Positions 12,259 through 26,100 of a stretch of 64,000 nucleotides of DNA are shown here, piece by piece. Origin of the DNA: Megalopta genalis (lineage: Eukaryota; Arthropoda; Insecta; Hymenoptera; Halictidae). Every line of letters begins with the position of its first letter. Position 1 is the stretch's first letter. The notes under the pieces were generated by a model that was not told the origin of the DNA, made no database searches, and worked only from the letters and a program-made list of their open reading frames with translations. The position numbers and the translations under genes were made by a program. Where the stretch lies: positions 47,515 through 111,514 of the forward strand of contig NW_027476988.1 in NCBI RefSeq assembly GCF_051020955.1, written 5' to 3'.

Positions 12259-12639
12259 GATGATTATGCTTCATATTAATGCGATATAGAACGTTTAGCT
12301 TAAAATCCATGCGAAACACATGATTCAACATCAGGTAGTTGCGATATAAGTGATATAGCTTCAAATGCAGACGAAACAAACGAGTTAGCTTCAAATCCAT
12401 GCGAAACACATTATTTAGTTGCAAATCATTGCGATGTAGAAGGTTTATATTCAAATCCATGCGAACCAAATGATTTAACATCAGATAGTTGCGATATAAA
12501 TGATATAGCATCAAATGCAGACGAATCAAACGAGATAGTTTCAAATCCAAGCGAAACACATGATATAGCTTCAAATCAATGCGATGTAGAAGGTTTAGTT
12601 TCAAATCCATGCGAAACAAATTATTTAGCTTCAAACAAT

Positions 12640-14218
12640 TGGGATATAAGTGATATAGCTTCAAATGCAGATGGAACAAACGAGTTAGCTTCAAATCCAT
12701 GCGAAACACATTATTTAGTTGCAAATCATTGCGATGTAGAAGGTTTAGCTTCAAATCCATGCGAAACAAATGATTTAACATCAGATAGTTGCGATATAAG
12801 TGATATAGCTTCAAATGCTGCAGAAACAAACGAGTTAGCTTCAAATCCATGCAAAACAGATGATTATGCTTCATATTAATGCGATATAGAACGTTTAGCT
12901 TCAAATCCGTGCGAAACAAATTATTTAGTTTCAAACATTTGGGTTATAAGTGATATAGCTTCAAATGCACATGGAACAAACGAGTTAGCTTCAAATCCAT
13001 GCGAAACAGATGATTATGCTTCATATTAATGCGATATAGAACGTTTAGCTTAAAATCCATGCGAAACACATGATTCAACATCAGGTAGTTGCGATATAAG
13101 TGATATAGCTTCAAATGCAGACGAAACAAACGAGTTAGCTTCAAGTCCATGCGAAACACATTATTTAGTTGCAAATCATTGCGATGTAGAAGGTTTAGCT
13201 TCAAATCCATGCGAAACAAATGATTTAACATCAGATAGTTGCGATATAAGTGATATAGCTTCAAATGCTGCAGAAACAAACGAGTTAGCTTCAAATCCAT
13301 GCAAAACAGATGATTATGCTTCATATTAATGCGATATAGAACGTTTAGCTTAAAATCCATGCGAAACACATGATTCAACATCAGGTAGTTGCGATATAAG
13401 TGATATAGCTTCAAATGCAGATGGAACAAACGAGTTAGCTTCAAATCCATGCGAAACACATTATTTAGTTGCAAATCATTGCGATGTAGAAGGTTTAGCT
13501 TCAAATCCATGCGAAACAAATGATTTAACATCAGATAGTTGCGATATAAGTGATATAGCTTCAAATGCTGCAGAAACAAACGAGTTAGCTTCAAATCCAT
13601 GCAAAACAGATGATTATGCTTCATATTAATGCGATATAGAACGTTTAGCTTCAAATCCGTGCGAAACAAATTATTTAGTTTCAAACATTTGGGTTATAAG
13701 TGATATAGCTTCAAATGCACATGGAACAAACGAGTTAGCTTCAAATCCATGCGAAACAGATGATTATGCTTCATATTAATGCGATATAGAACGTTTAGCT
13801 TAAAATCCATGCGAAACACATGATTCAACATCAGGTAGTTGCGATATAAGTGATATAGCTTCAAATGCAGACGAAACAAACGAGTTAGCTTCAAGTCCAT
13901 GCGAAACACATTATTTAGTTGCAAATCATTGCGATGTAGAAGGTTTAGCTTCAAATCCATGCGAAACAAATGATTTAACATCAGATAGTTGCGATATAAG
14001 TGATATAGCTTCAAATGCTGCAGAAACAAACGAGTTAGCTTCAAATCCATGCAAAACAGATGATTATGCTTCATATTAATGCGATATAGAACGTTTAGCT
14101 TAAAATCCATGCGAAACACATGATTCAACATCAGGTAGTTGCGATATAAGTGATATAGCTTCAAATGCAGATGGAACAAACGAGTTAGCTTCAAATCCAT
14201 GCGAAACACATTATTTAG
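12640..14218. repeat. 750-bp tandem HOR, about 2.1 copies
   Basis: Sequence matches itself at an offset of 750 bp (five pentamers). A private change, GCACATGGAAC for GCAGATGGAAC, is present in both copies at about 12,967 and 13,717. The duplication therefore postdates that mutation. The left limit is where CAAACAATTGGG (first copy) meets ATCAGGTAGTTGCG (second copy). The right limit is near 14,218, where the sequence changes to TATTTAGCTGCAAATC. Confidence 0.87.
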
Positions 14219-14439
14219 CTGCAAATCATTGCGATGTAGAAGATTCAGCTTCAAATCCATGCTAAACAAATGATTTAACATCAGATAGTTGCGATATTAG
14301 TGATATAGCTTCAAATGCAGACGAAACAAACGAGATAGTTTCAAATCCAAGCGAAACACATGATTTAGCTTCAAATTAATGCGATGTAGAAGGTTTAGCT
14401 TCAAATCCACGCGAAACACATGAATTAGCTTAAAGACTC

Positions 14440-15008
14440 TTGCGATATAAGTGATATAGATTCAAATGCAGGGGAAACAAATGAGTTAATTTCAAATCCA
14501 AGCATAACACATGATTTAGTTTTAAATCAATGCGATGTAGAAGGTTTAGCTTCAAATCCATGCGAAACTAATGATTTAGCTTCAGATACTTGCGATATAA
14601 GTGATATAGCTTCAAATGCAGACGAAACAATCGAGTTAGCTTCATATCCAAGCGAAACACATGATTTCGTTTTAAAGCAATGCGATGTAGAAGGTTTAGC
14701 TTCAAATCCATGCGAAACAAATTATTTAGCTTCAAACACTTGGGATATAAGTGATATAGCTTCAAATGCAGATGGTACAAACGAGTTATTTACAAATCCA
14801 TGCGAAACACATTATTTAGTTGCAAATCATTGCGATGTAGAAGGTTTAGGTTCAAATCCATGCGAAACAAGTGATTTAACATCAGATAGTTGCGATATAA
14901 GTGATATAGCTTCAAATGCTGCAGAAACAAACGAGTTAGCTTCAAATCCATGCAAAACAGATGATTATGCTTCATATTAATGCGATATAGAACGTTTAGC
15001 TTCAAATC
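14440..15008. repeat. Duplicate pair at 1350-bp offset, copy 1 (partner 15,790-16,358)
   Basis: This segment and the one 1350 bp downstream share GATTTCGTTTTAAAGCAATG, the GAGTTATTTACAAATCC monomer and GTTTAGGTTCAAATCC. After about 15,008 they separate (CCATGCGACAC here, CCGTGCGAAAC in the partner). A related 1350-bp offset links about 20,386 with 21,736. The upstream flank of this copy is shorter: it jumps from the family-b marker straight to TAGATTCAAATGCAGGGG. Confidence 0.8.
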
Positions 15009-15136
15009 CATGCGACACAAATGATTTAGCTTCAGGTACTTGCGATATAAGATATATAGCTTCAAATGCAGACAAAACAAACGAGTAAACTTCATATCCA
15101 AGCGAAACACATGATTTAGCTTCAAATCAATGCGAT

Positions 15137-15911
15137 GTGGAAGGTTTAGCTTCAAATCCATGCGACACAAATGATATAGCTTCAGATACTTGCGATATAA
15201 GAGATATAGCTTCAAATGCAGACGAAACAAACGAGTTAGCTTCATATCCAAGCGAAACACATGATTCAGCTTTAAATCAATGCGATGTAGAAGGTTTAGC
15301 TTCACATCCATGCGAAACAAATGATTTAGCTTCAGATTCTTGCGATATAAGTGATATAGCTACAAATGCAGTCTAAAAAACGAGTTAGATTCAAATCCAT
15401 GCGAAACACATTATTTAGCTGCAAATCATTGCGATGTAGAAGATTCAGCTTCAAATCCATGCTAAACAAATGATTTAACATCAGATAGTTGCGATATTAG
15501 TGATATAGCTTCAAATGCAGACGAAACAAACGAGATAGTTTCAAATCCAAGCGAAACACATGATTTAGCTTCAAATTAATGCGATGTAGAAGGTTTAGCT
15601 TCAAATCCACGCGAAACACATGAATTAGCTTAAAGACTCTTGCGATATAAGTGATATAGCTTCAAATGCAGACGAAACAAACGAGTTAGATTCAAATCGA
15701 TGCGAAACACATGATTTAGCTACGAATCAATACGAAGTAGAAAGTTTAGCTTGAAATACATGCGAAACAAATGATTTAGCATTAGATACTTGCGATATAA
15801 GTGATATAGATTCAAATGCAGGGGAAACAAATGAGTTATCTTCAAATCCAAGCATAACACATGATTTAGTTTTAAATCAATGCGATGTAGAAGGTTTAGC
15901 TTCAAATCCAT
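15137..15911. repeat. Displaced duplicate of about 11,328-12,102 (offset 3809 bp)
   Basis: The run from GATGTGGAAGG through marker a (15,356), marker b (15,625) and the TACGAAGTAGAAAGTTTAGC monomer repeats the block 3809 bp upstream. Further copies lie near 20,386-21,160 and, in part, 23,144-23,918. The block also appears in the 6174-bp duplicate at about 29,318-30,092. It is one of the most widely copied composite haplotypes in the left half. Confidence 0.82.
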
Positions 15912-16399
15912 GCGAAACTAATGATTTAGCTTCAGATACTTGCGATATAAGTGATATAGCTTCCAATGCAGACGAAACAATCGAGTTAGCTTCATATCCA
16001 AGCGAAACACATGATTTCGTTTTAAAGCAATGCGATGTAGAAGGTTTAGCTTCAAATCCATGCGAAACAAATTATTTAGCTTCAAACACTTGGGATATAA
16101 GTGATATAGCTTCAAATGCAGATGGAACAAACGAGTTATTTACAAATCCATGCGAAACACATTATTTAGTTGCAAATCATTGCGATGTAGAAGGTTTAGG
16201 TTCAAATCCATGCGAAACAAGTGATTTAACATCAGATAGTTGCGATATAAGTGATATAGCTTCAAATGCTGCAGAAACAAACGAGTTAGCTTCAAATCCA
16301 TGCAAAACAGATGATTATGCTTCATATTAATGCGATATAGAACGTTTAGCTTCAAATCCGTGCGAAACAAATTATTTAGTTTCAAACATTTGGGTTATA

Positions 16400-19300
16400 A
16401 GTGATATAGCTTCAAATGCAGATGGAACAAACGAGTTAGCTTCAAATCCATGCGAAACACATTATTTAGTTGCAAATCATTGCGATGTAGAAGGTTTAGC
16501 TTCAAATCCATGCGAAACAAATGATTTAACATCAGATAGTTGCGATATAAGTGATATAGCTTCAAATGCTGCAGAAACAAACGAGTTAGCTTAAAATCCA
16601 TGCAAAACAGATGATTATGCTTCATATTAATGCGATATAGAACGTTTAGCTTCAAATCCGTGCGAAACAAATTATTTAGTTTCAAACATTTGGGTTATAA
16701 GTGATATAGCTTCAAATGCAGATGGAACAAACGAGTTAGCTTCAAATCCATGCGAAACAGATGATTATGCTTCATATTAATGCGATATAGAACGTTTAGC
16801 TTAAAATCCATGCGAAACACATGATTCAACATCAGGTAGTTGCGATATAAGTGATATAGCTTCAAATGCAGACGAAACAAACGAGTTAGCTTCAAGTCCA
16901 TGCGAAACACATTATTTAGTTGCAAATCATTGCGATGTAGAAGGTTTAGCTTCAAATCCATGCGAAACAAATGATTTAACATCAGATAGTTGCGATATAA
17001 GTGATATAGCTTCAAATGCTGCAGAAACAAACGAGTTAGCTTCAAATCCATGCAAAACAGATGATTATGCTTCATATTAATGCGATATAGAACGTTTAGC
17101 TTAAAATCCATGCGAAACACATGATTCAACATCAGGTAGTTGCGATATAAGTGATATAGCTTCAAATGCAGACGAAACAAACGAGTTAGCTTCAAATCCA
17201 TGCGAAACACATTATTTAGTTGCAAATCATTGCGATGTAGAAGGTTTATATTCAAATCCATGCGAACCAAATGATTTAACATCAGATAGTTGCGATATAA
17301 ATGATATAGCATCAAATGCAGACGAATCAAACGAGATAGCTTCAAATCCAAGCGAAACACATGATATAGCTTCAAATCAATGCGATGTAGAAGGTTTAGT
17401 TTCAAATCCATGCGAAACAAATTATTTAGCTTCAAACAATTGGGATATAAGTGATATAGCTTCAAATGCAGATGGAACAAACGAGTTAGCTTCAAATCCA
17501 TGCGAAACACATTATTTAGTTGCAAATCATTGCGATGTAGAAGGTTTAGCTTCAAATCCATGCGAAACAAATGATTTAACATCAGATAGTTGCGATATAA
17601 GTGATATAGCTTCAAATGCTGCAGAAACAAACGAGTTAGCTTTAAATCCATGCAAAACAGATGATTATGCTTCATATTAATGCGATATAGAACGTTTAGC
17701 TTCAAATCCGTGCGAAACAAATTATTTAGTTTCAAACATTTGGGTTTTAAGTGATATAGCTTCAAATGCAGATGGAACAAACGAGTTAGCTTCAAATCCA
17801 TGCAAAACAGATGCTTATGCTTCATATTAATGCGATATAGAACGTTTAGCTTAAAATCCATGCGACACAAATGATTTAGATTCAGATACTTGCGATATAA
17901 GAGATATAGCTTCAAATGCAGACGAAACAAACGAGTTAACTTCATATCCAAGCGAAACACATGATTTAGCTTCAAATCAATGCGATGTGGAAGGTTTAGC
18001 TTCAAATCCATGCTACACAAATGATATAGCTTCAGATACTTGCGATATAAGAGATATAGCTTCAAATGCAGACGAAACAAACGAGTTAGCTTCATATCCA
18101 TGCGAAACACATGATTTAGCTTCAAATCAATTCGAAGTAGAAGGATTAGCTTCAAATCCATGCGATACAAATGATTCAGCATCAGATACATGCGATATAA
18201 GTGATATAGCTTCAAATGCAGACGAAACAAAAGAGATAGCATCAAATCCAAGCGAAACACATGATTAGCTTCAAATCAATGCGATATAGAGGGATTAGCT
18301 TCGAATCCATGCGACACAAATGATAAAGCTTCAGATACTTGCGATATAAGAGATATAGCATCAAATGCAGACGAAATAATCGAGATAGATCCAAATCCAA
18401 GCGAATCACATGTTTTATCTTCAAATCATTGCGATGTAGAAGGTTTAGCTTCAAATCCATGAGACACAAATGATTTAGCTTCAGATACTTGCGATATAAG
18501 TGATACAGCTTCAAATGCAGGGGAAACAAACGAGTTAGCTTCAAATCCATGCGAAACACATGATCTAGCTTCAAATCAATGCTATGTAAAAGGTTTATCT
18601 TCAAATCCTTGCGACACAAGTGATTTAGCTTCAGATACTTGCGATAAAAGTGATATAGCTTCAAATGCAGACGAATCAAACAAGATAGTTTCAAATCCAA
18701 GCGAAACACATGATATAGCTTCAAATCAATGCGATGTAGAAGGTTTAGTTTCAAATCCATGCGAAACAAATTATTTAGCTTCAAACAATTGGGATATAAG
18801 TGATATAGCTTCAAATGCAGATGGAACAAACGAGTTAGCTTCAAATCCATGCGAAACACATTATTTAGTTGCAAATCATTGCGATGTAGAAGGTTTAGCT
18901 TCAAATCCATGCGAAACAAATGATTTAACATCAGATAGTTGCGATATAAGTGATATAGCTTCAAATGCTGCAGAAACAAACGAGTTAGCTTCAAATCCAT
19001 GCAAAACAGATGATTATGCTTCATATTAATGCGATATAGAACGTTTAGCTTCAAATCCGTGCGAAACAAATTATTTAGTTTCAAACATTTGGGTTATAAG
19101 TGATATAGCTTCAAATGCAGATGGAACAAACGAGTTAGCTTCAAATCCATGCGAAACAGATGATTATGCTTCATATTAATGCGATATAGAACGTTTAGCT
19201 TAAAATCCATGCGAAACACATGATTCAACATCAGGTAGTTGCGATATAAGTGATATAGCTTCAAATGCAGACGAAACAAACGAGTTAGCTTCAAGTCCAT

Positions 19301-21318
19301 GCGAAACACATTATTTAGTTGCAAATCATTGCGATGTAGAAGGTTTAGCTTCAAATCCATGCGAAACAAATGATTTAACATCAGATAGTTGCGATATAAG
19401 TGATATAGCTTCAAATGCTGCAGAAACAAACGAGTTAGCTTCAAATCCATGCAAAACAGATGATTATGCTTCATATTAATGCGATATAGAACGTTTAGCT
19501 TAAAATCCATGCGAAACACATGATTCAACATCAGGTAGTTGCGATATAAGTGATATAGCTTCAAATGCAGACGAAACAAACGAGTTAGCTTCAAATCCAT
19601 GCGAAACACATTATTTAGTTGCAAATCATTGCGATGTAGAAGGTTTATATTCAAATCCATGCGAACCAAATGATTTAACATCAGATAGTTGCGATATAAA
19701 TGATATAGCATCAAATGCAGACGAATCAAACGAGATAGTTTCAAATCCAAGCGAAACACATGATATAGCTTCAAATCAATGCGATGTAGAAGGTTTAGTT
19801 TCAAATCCATGCGAAACAAATTATTTAGCTTCAAACAATTGGGATATAAGTGATATAGCTTCAAATGCAGATGGAACAAACGAGTTAGCTTCAAATCCAT
19901 GCGAAACACATTATTTAGTTGCAAATCATTGCGATGTAGAAGGTTTAGCTTCAAATCCATGCGAAACAAATGATTTAACATCAGATAGTTGCGATATAAG
20001 TGATATAGCTTCAAATGCTGCAGAAACAAACGAGTTAGCTTTAAATCCATGCAAAACAGATGATTATGCTTCATATTAATGCGATATAGAACGTTTAGCT
20101 TCAAATCCGTGCGAAACAAATTATTTAGTTTCAAACATTTGGGTTATAAGTGATATAGCTTCAAATGCAGATGGAACAAACGAGTTAGCTTCAAATCCAT
20201 GCAAAACAGATGATTATGCTTCATATTAATGCGATATAGAACGTTTAGCTTAAAATCCATGCGACACAAATGATTTAGATTCAGATACTTGCGATATAAG
20301 AGATATAGCTTCAAATGCAGACGAAACAAACGAGTTAACTTCATATCCAAGCGAAACACATGATTTAGCTTCAAATCAATGCGATGTGGAAGGTTTAGCT
20401 TCAAATCCATGCGACACAAATGATATAGCTTCAGATACTTGCGATATAAGAGATATAGCTTCAAATGCAGACGAAACAAACGAGTTAGCTTCATATCCAA
20501 GCGAAACACATGATTCAGCTTTAAATCAATGCGATGTAGAAGGTTTAGCTTCACATCCATGCGAAACAAATGATTTAGCTTCAGATTCTTGCGATATAAG
20601 TGATATAGCTACAAATGCAGTCTAAAAAACGAGTTAGATTCAAATCCATGCGAAACACATTATTTAGCTGCAAATCATTGCGATGTAGAAGATTCAGCTT
20701 CAAATCCATGCTAAACAAATGATTTAACATCAGATAGTTGCGATATTAGTGATATAGCTTCAAATGCAGACGAAACAAACGAGATAGTTTCAAATCTAAG
20801 CGAAACACATGATTTAGCTTCAAATTAATGCGATGTAGAAGGTTTAGCTTCAAATCCACGCGAAACACATGAATTAGCTTAAAGACTCTTGCGATATAAG
20901 TGATATAGCTTCAAATGCAGACGAAACAAACGAGTTAGATTCAAATCGATGCGAAACACATGATTTAGCTACAAATCAATACGAAGTAGAAAGTTTAGCT
21001 TGAAATACATGCGAAACAAATGATTTAGCATTAGATACTTGCGATATAAGTGATATAGATTCAAATGCAGGGGAAACAAATGAGTTATCTTCAAATCCAA
21101 GCATAACACATGATTTAGTTTTAAATCAATGCGATGTAGAAGGTTTAGCTTCAAATCCATGCGAAACTAATGATTTAGCTTCAGATACTTGCGATATAAG
21201 TGATATAGCTTCAAATGCAGACGAAACAATCGAGTTAGCTTCATATCCAAGCGAAACACATGATTTCGTTTTAAAGCAATGCGATGAAGAAGGTTTAGCT
21301 TCAAATCCATGCGAAACA
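16400..21318. repeat. Segmental duplicate, copy 2 (partner at about 7,340-12,258)
   Basis: This is the partner of the 4.9-kb block 9058 bp upstream. It contains about two 2399-bp HOR units (the stretches beginning near 16,695 and 19,094 match at offset 2399), marker c at 18,266, marker a at 20,605 and marker b at 20,874. It keeps the full GATATAAGTGATAT where copy 1 has lost two bases. A private change is GCGATGAAGAAGG near 21,282. Confidence 0.85.
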
Positions 21319-22405
21319 AATTATTTAGCTTCAAACACTTGGGATATAAGTGATATAGCTTCAAATGCAGATGGAACAAACGAGTTATTTACAAATCCAT
21401 GCGAAACACATTATTTAGTTGCAAATCATTGCGATGTAGAAGGTTTAGCTTCAAATCCATGCGAAACAAGTGATTTAACATCAGATAGTTGCGATATAAG
21501 TGATATAGCTTCAAATGCTGCAGAAACAAACGAGTTAGCTTCAAATCCATGCAAAACAGATGATTATGCTTCATATTAATGCGATATAGAACGTTTAGCT
21601 TCAAATCCATGCGACACAAATGATTTAGCTTCAGGTACTTGCGATATAAGAGATATAGCTTCAAATGCAGACAAAACAAACGAGTTAACTTCATATCCAA
21701 GCGAAACACATGATTTAGCTTCAAATCAATGCGATGTGGAAGGTTTAGCTTCAAATCCATGCGACACAAATGATATAGCTTCAGATACTTGCGATATAAG
21801 AGATATAGCTTCAAATGCAGACGAAACAAACGAGTTAGCTTCATATCCAAGCGAAACACATGATTCAGCTTTAAATCAATGCGATGTAGAAGGTTTAGCT
21901 TCACATCCATGCGAAACAAATGATTTAGCTTCAGATTCTTGCGATATAAGTGATATAGCTACAAATGCAGTCTAAAAAACGAGTTAGATTCAAATCCATG
22001 CGAAACACATTATTTAGCTGCAAATCATTGCGATGTAGAAGATTCAGCTTCAAATCCATGCTAAACAAATGATTTAACATCAGATAGTTGCGATATTAGT
22101 GATATAGCTTCAAATGCAGACGAAACAAACGAGATAGTTTCAAATCCAAGCGAAACACATGATTTAGCTTCAAATTAATGCGATGTCGAAGGTTTAGCTT
22201 CAAATCCACGCGAAACACATGAATTGGGCTTAAAGACTCTTGCGATATAAGTGATATAGCTTCAAATGCAGACGAAACAAACGAGTTAGATTCAAATCGA
22301 TGCGAAACACATGATTTAGCTTCAAATCAATCCTAAGTAGAAGGATTAGCTTCAAATCCATGCGATACAAATGATTTAGCTTCAGATACTTGCGATATAA
22401 GAGAT

Positions 22406-22434
22406 ATAGCTTCAAATGCAACGGAACAAACGAG
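22406..22434 (+). repeat. 29-bp indel-marker monomer, family d (GCAACGGAACAAACGAG)
   Basis: A type-A monomer has lost one base (GCAACGGAAC for GCAGACGGAAC). Copies lie at 24,563, 28,580 and 30,737. The spacings of 2157, 4017 and 2157 bp show an older duplication at 2157 bp nested inside the later 6174-bp duplication. An unshifted relative with GCAGACGGAAC is at about 27,392 and 33,566. Confidence 0.9.
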
Positions 22435-23094
22435 TTAGCTTCAAATCCATGCGAAGCACATGATTTAGCTTCAAATCAATTCGAAGTAGAAGGATTAGCT
22501 TCGAATCTATGCGATACAAATGATTTAGCATCAGATACATGCGATATAAGTGATATAGCTTCAAATGCAGGGTAAACAAACGAGTTAGCTTCAAATCCAT
22601 ACAAAACACGTGATTAAGCTTCAGATCAATTCGAAGTAGAAGGATTAGCTTCAAATCCATGCGAAACAAATGATTTAGCTTCAAACACTTGGGATATAAG
22701 TGATATAGCTTCAAATGCAGATGGAACAAACGAGTTAGCTTCAAATCCATGCTAAACACATTATTTAGGTGCAAATCATTGCGATGTAGAAGGTTTAGCT
22801 TCAAATCCATGCGAAAGAAATGATTTAACATCAGATAGTTGCGATATAAGTGATATAGCTTCAAATGCAGACGAATCAAACGAGACAGTTTCAAATCCAA
22901 GCGAAACACATGACATAGCTTCAAATCAATGCGATGTAGAAGGTTTAGCTTCAAATCCACGCGTAACACATGATTTAGCTTCAAATCAATGCGATATAGA
23001 AGGTTTAGCTTCAAATCCATGCCACACAAATGATATAGCTTCAGATACTTGCGATATAAAAGATATAGCTTCAAATGCAGATGAAACAAACGAG

Positions 23095-23122
23095 TTTCTT
23101 CAATTCATGCGGAGCACATGAT
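23095..23122 (+). repeat. 28-bp indel-marker monomer, family e (GAGTTTCTTCAATTCATGCG)
   Basis: This type-B monomer has lost two bases: GAGTTTCTTCAATTCATGCG replaces the normal GAGTTAGCTTCAAATCCATGCG. Copies lie at about 25,252, 29,269 and 31,426. Together with family d, 660 bp upstream, it removes three bases and so restores the forward reading frame. That restoration is probably accidental, since forward stops lie in between (for example after GCAGGG near 22,572). Confidence 0.88.
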
Positions 23123-26100
23123 TTAGTTTCAAATCAATTCAAAGTAGAAGGATTAGCTTCTAATCTATGCGACACAAATGATATAGCTTCAGATACTTGC
23201 GATATAAGAGATATAGCTTCAAATGCAGACGAAACAAACGAGTTAGCTTCATATCCAAGCGAAACACATGATTCAGCTTTAAATCAATGCGATGTAGAAG
23301 GTTTAGCTTCACATCCATGCGAAACAAATGATTTAGCTTCAGATTCTTGCGATATAAGTGATATAGCTACAAATGCAGACTAAAAAACGAGTTAGATTCA
23401 AATCCATGCGAAACACATTATTTAGCTGCAAATCATTGCGATGTAGAAGATTCAGCTTCAAATCCATGCTAAACAAATGATTTAACATCAGATAGTTGCG
23501 ATATTAGTGATATAGCTTCAAATGCAGACGAAACAAACGAGATAGTTTCAAATCCAAGCGAAACACATGATTTAGCTTCAAATTAATGCGATGTAGAAGG
23601 TTTAGCTTCAAATCCACGCGAAACACATGAATTAGCTTAAAGACTCTTGCGATATAAGTGATATAGCTTCAAATGCAGACGAAACAAACGAGTTAGATTC
23701 AAATCGATGCGAAACACATGATTTAGCTACAAATCAATACGAAGTAGAAAGTTTAGCTTGAAATACATGCGAAACAAATGATTTAGCATTAGATACTTGC
23801 GATATAAGTGATATAGATTCAAATGCAGGGGAAACAAATGAGTTATCTTCAAATCCAAGCATAACACATGATTTAGTTTTAAATCAATGCGATGTAGAAG
23901 GTTTAGCTTCAAATCCATGCGAAACTAATGATTTAGCTTCAGATACTTGCGATATAAGTGATATAGCTTCAAATGCAGACGAAACAATCGAGTTAGCTTC
24001 ATATCCAAGCGAAACACATGATTTCGTTTTAAAGCAATGCGATGTAGAAGGTTTAACTTCAAATCCATGCGAAACAAATTATTTAGCTTCAAACACTTGG
24101 GATATAAGTGATATAGCTTCAAATGCAGATGGAACAAACGAGTTATTTACAAATCCATGCGAAACACATTATTTAGTTGCAAATCATTGCGATGTAGAAG
24201 GTTTAGCTTCAAATCCATGCGAAATAAGTGATTTAACATCAGATAGTTGCGATATAAGTGATATAGCTTCAAATGCTGCAGAAACAAACGAGTTAGCTTC
24301 AAATCCATGCAAAACAGATGATTATGCTTCATATTAATGCGATATAGAACGTTTAGCTTCAAATCCATGCGACACAAATGATTTAGCTTCAGGTACTTGC
24401 GATATAAGAGATATAGCTTCAAATGCAGACAAAACAAACGAGTTAACTTCATATCCAAGGCAAACACATGATTTAGCTTCAAATCAATCCTAAGTAGAAG
24501 GATTAGCTTCAAATCCATGCGATACAAATGATTTAGCTTCAGATACTTGCGATATAAGAGATATAGCTTCAAATGCAACGGAACAAACGAGTTAGCTTCA
24601 AATCCATGCGAAGCACATGATTTAGCTTCAAATCAATTCGAAGTAGAAGGATTAGCTTCGAATCTATGCGATACAAATGATTTAGCATCAGATACATGCG
24701 ATATAAGTGATATAGCTTCAAATGCAGGGTAAACAAACGAGTTAGCTTCAAATCCATACAAAACACGTGATTAAGCTTCAGATCAATTCGAAGTAGAAGG
24801 ATTAGCTTCAAATCCATGCGAAACAAATGATTTAGCTTCAAACACTTGGGATATAAGTGATATAGCTTCAAATGCAGATGGAACAAACGAGTTAGCTTCA
24901 AATCCATGCTAAACACATTATTTAGGTGCAAATCATTGCGATGTAGAAGGTTTAGCTTCAAATCCGTGCGAAAGAAATGATTTAACATCAGATAGTTGCG
25001 ATATAAGTGATATAGCTTCAAATGCAGACGAATCAAACGAGATAGTTTCAAATCCAAGCGAAACACATGACATAGCTTCAAATCAATGCGATGTAGAAGG
25101 TTTAGCTTCAAATCCACGCGTAACACATGATTTAGCTTCAAATCAATGCGATATAGAAGGTTTAGCTTCAAATCCATGCCACACAAATGATATAGCTTCA
25201 GATACTTGCGATATAAGAGATATAGCTTCAAATGCAGATGAAACAAACGAGTTTCTTCAATTCATGCGAAGCACATGATTTAGTTTCAAATCAATTCAAA
25301 GTAGAAGGATTAGCTTCAAATCTATGCGAAACAAATGATTTAACATCAGATAGTTGCGATATAAGTGATATAGCTTCAAATACAGACGAAACAAACGAGA
25401 TTGCTTCAAATCCAAGCGAAACACATGATTTAGCTTCAAATCAATGCGATGTAGAAGGTTTAGCTTCAAATCCACGCGAAACACATGATTTAGCTTCAAC
25501 TCAATTCGATGTAGAAGCTTTAGCTTCAAATCCATGCGAAACAAATTATTTAGCTTCAAACACTTGGGATATAAGTGATATAGCTTCAAATGCAGATGGA
25601 ACAAACGAGCTAGCTTCAAATCCATGCGAAACACATTATTTAGTTGCAAATCATTGCGATGTAGAAGGTTTAGCTTCAAATCCATGCGAAACAAATGATT
25701 TAACATCAGATAGTTGCGATATAAGTGATATAGCTTCAAATGCTGCAGAAACAAACGAGTTAGCTTTCAATCCATGCGAAACACATGATTTAGCTGCAAA
25801 TCAATGCGATGTAGAAGGTTTAGCTTCAAATCCTTGCGACACAAATGATTTAGCTTCAGATACTTGCGATATAAGAGATATAGCTTCAAATTCAGACGAA
25901 ACAAACGAGTTAGCTTCATATCCAAGCGAAACACATGATTTAGTTTTAAATCAATGCGATGTAGAAGGTTTAGCTTCAAATCCATGCGAAACAAATGATT
26001 TAGCATCAGATACTTGCGATATAAGTGATATAGCTTCAAATGCAGACGAAACAAACGAGTTAGCTTCATATCCAAGCGAAACACATGATTTCGTTTTAAA

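Noticed and set aside
16695..18260. 521-codon reverse open frame (and 475-codon frames at 25,767 and 31,941) as genes
   Set aside because: The reverse consensus frame has few codons one step from a stop, so long frames are expected in satellite of this sequence. The product is low-complexity Leu/His/Arg repeat and the frames end at arbitrary indels or variants.
22130..22135. CENP-B-like box in TTCG-containing monomers (CAATTCGAAGTAG, for example near 22,470)
   Set aside because: The TTCG is not followed by the A and CGGG positions of the known box; TTCGAA here is just a palindromic variant of TGCGAT in type C.
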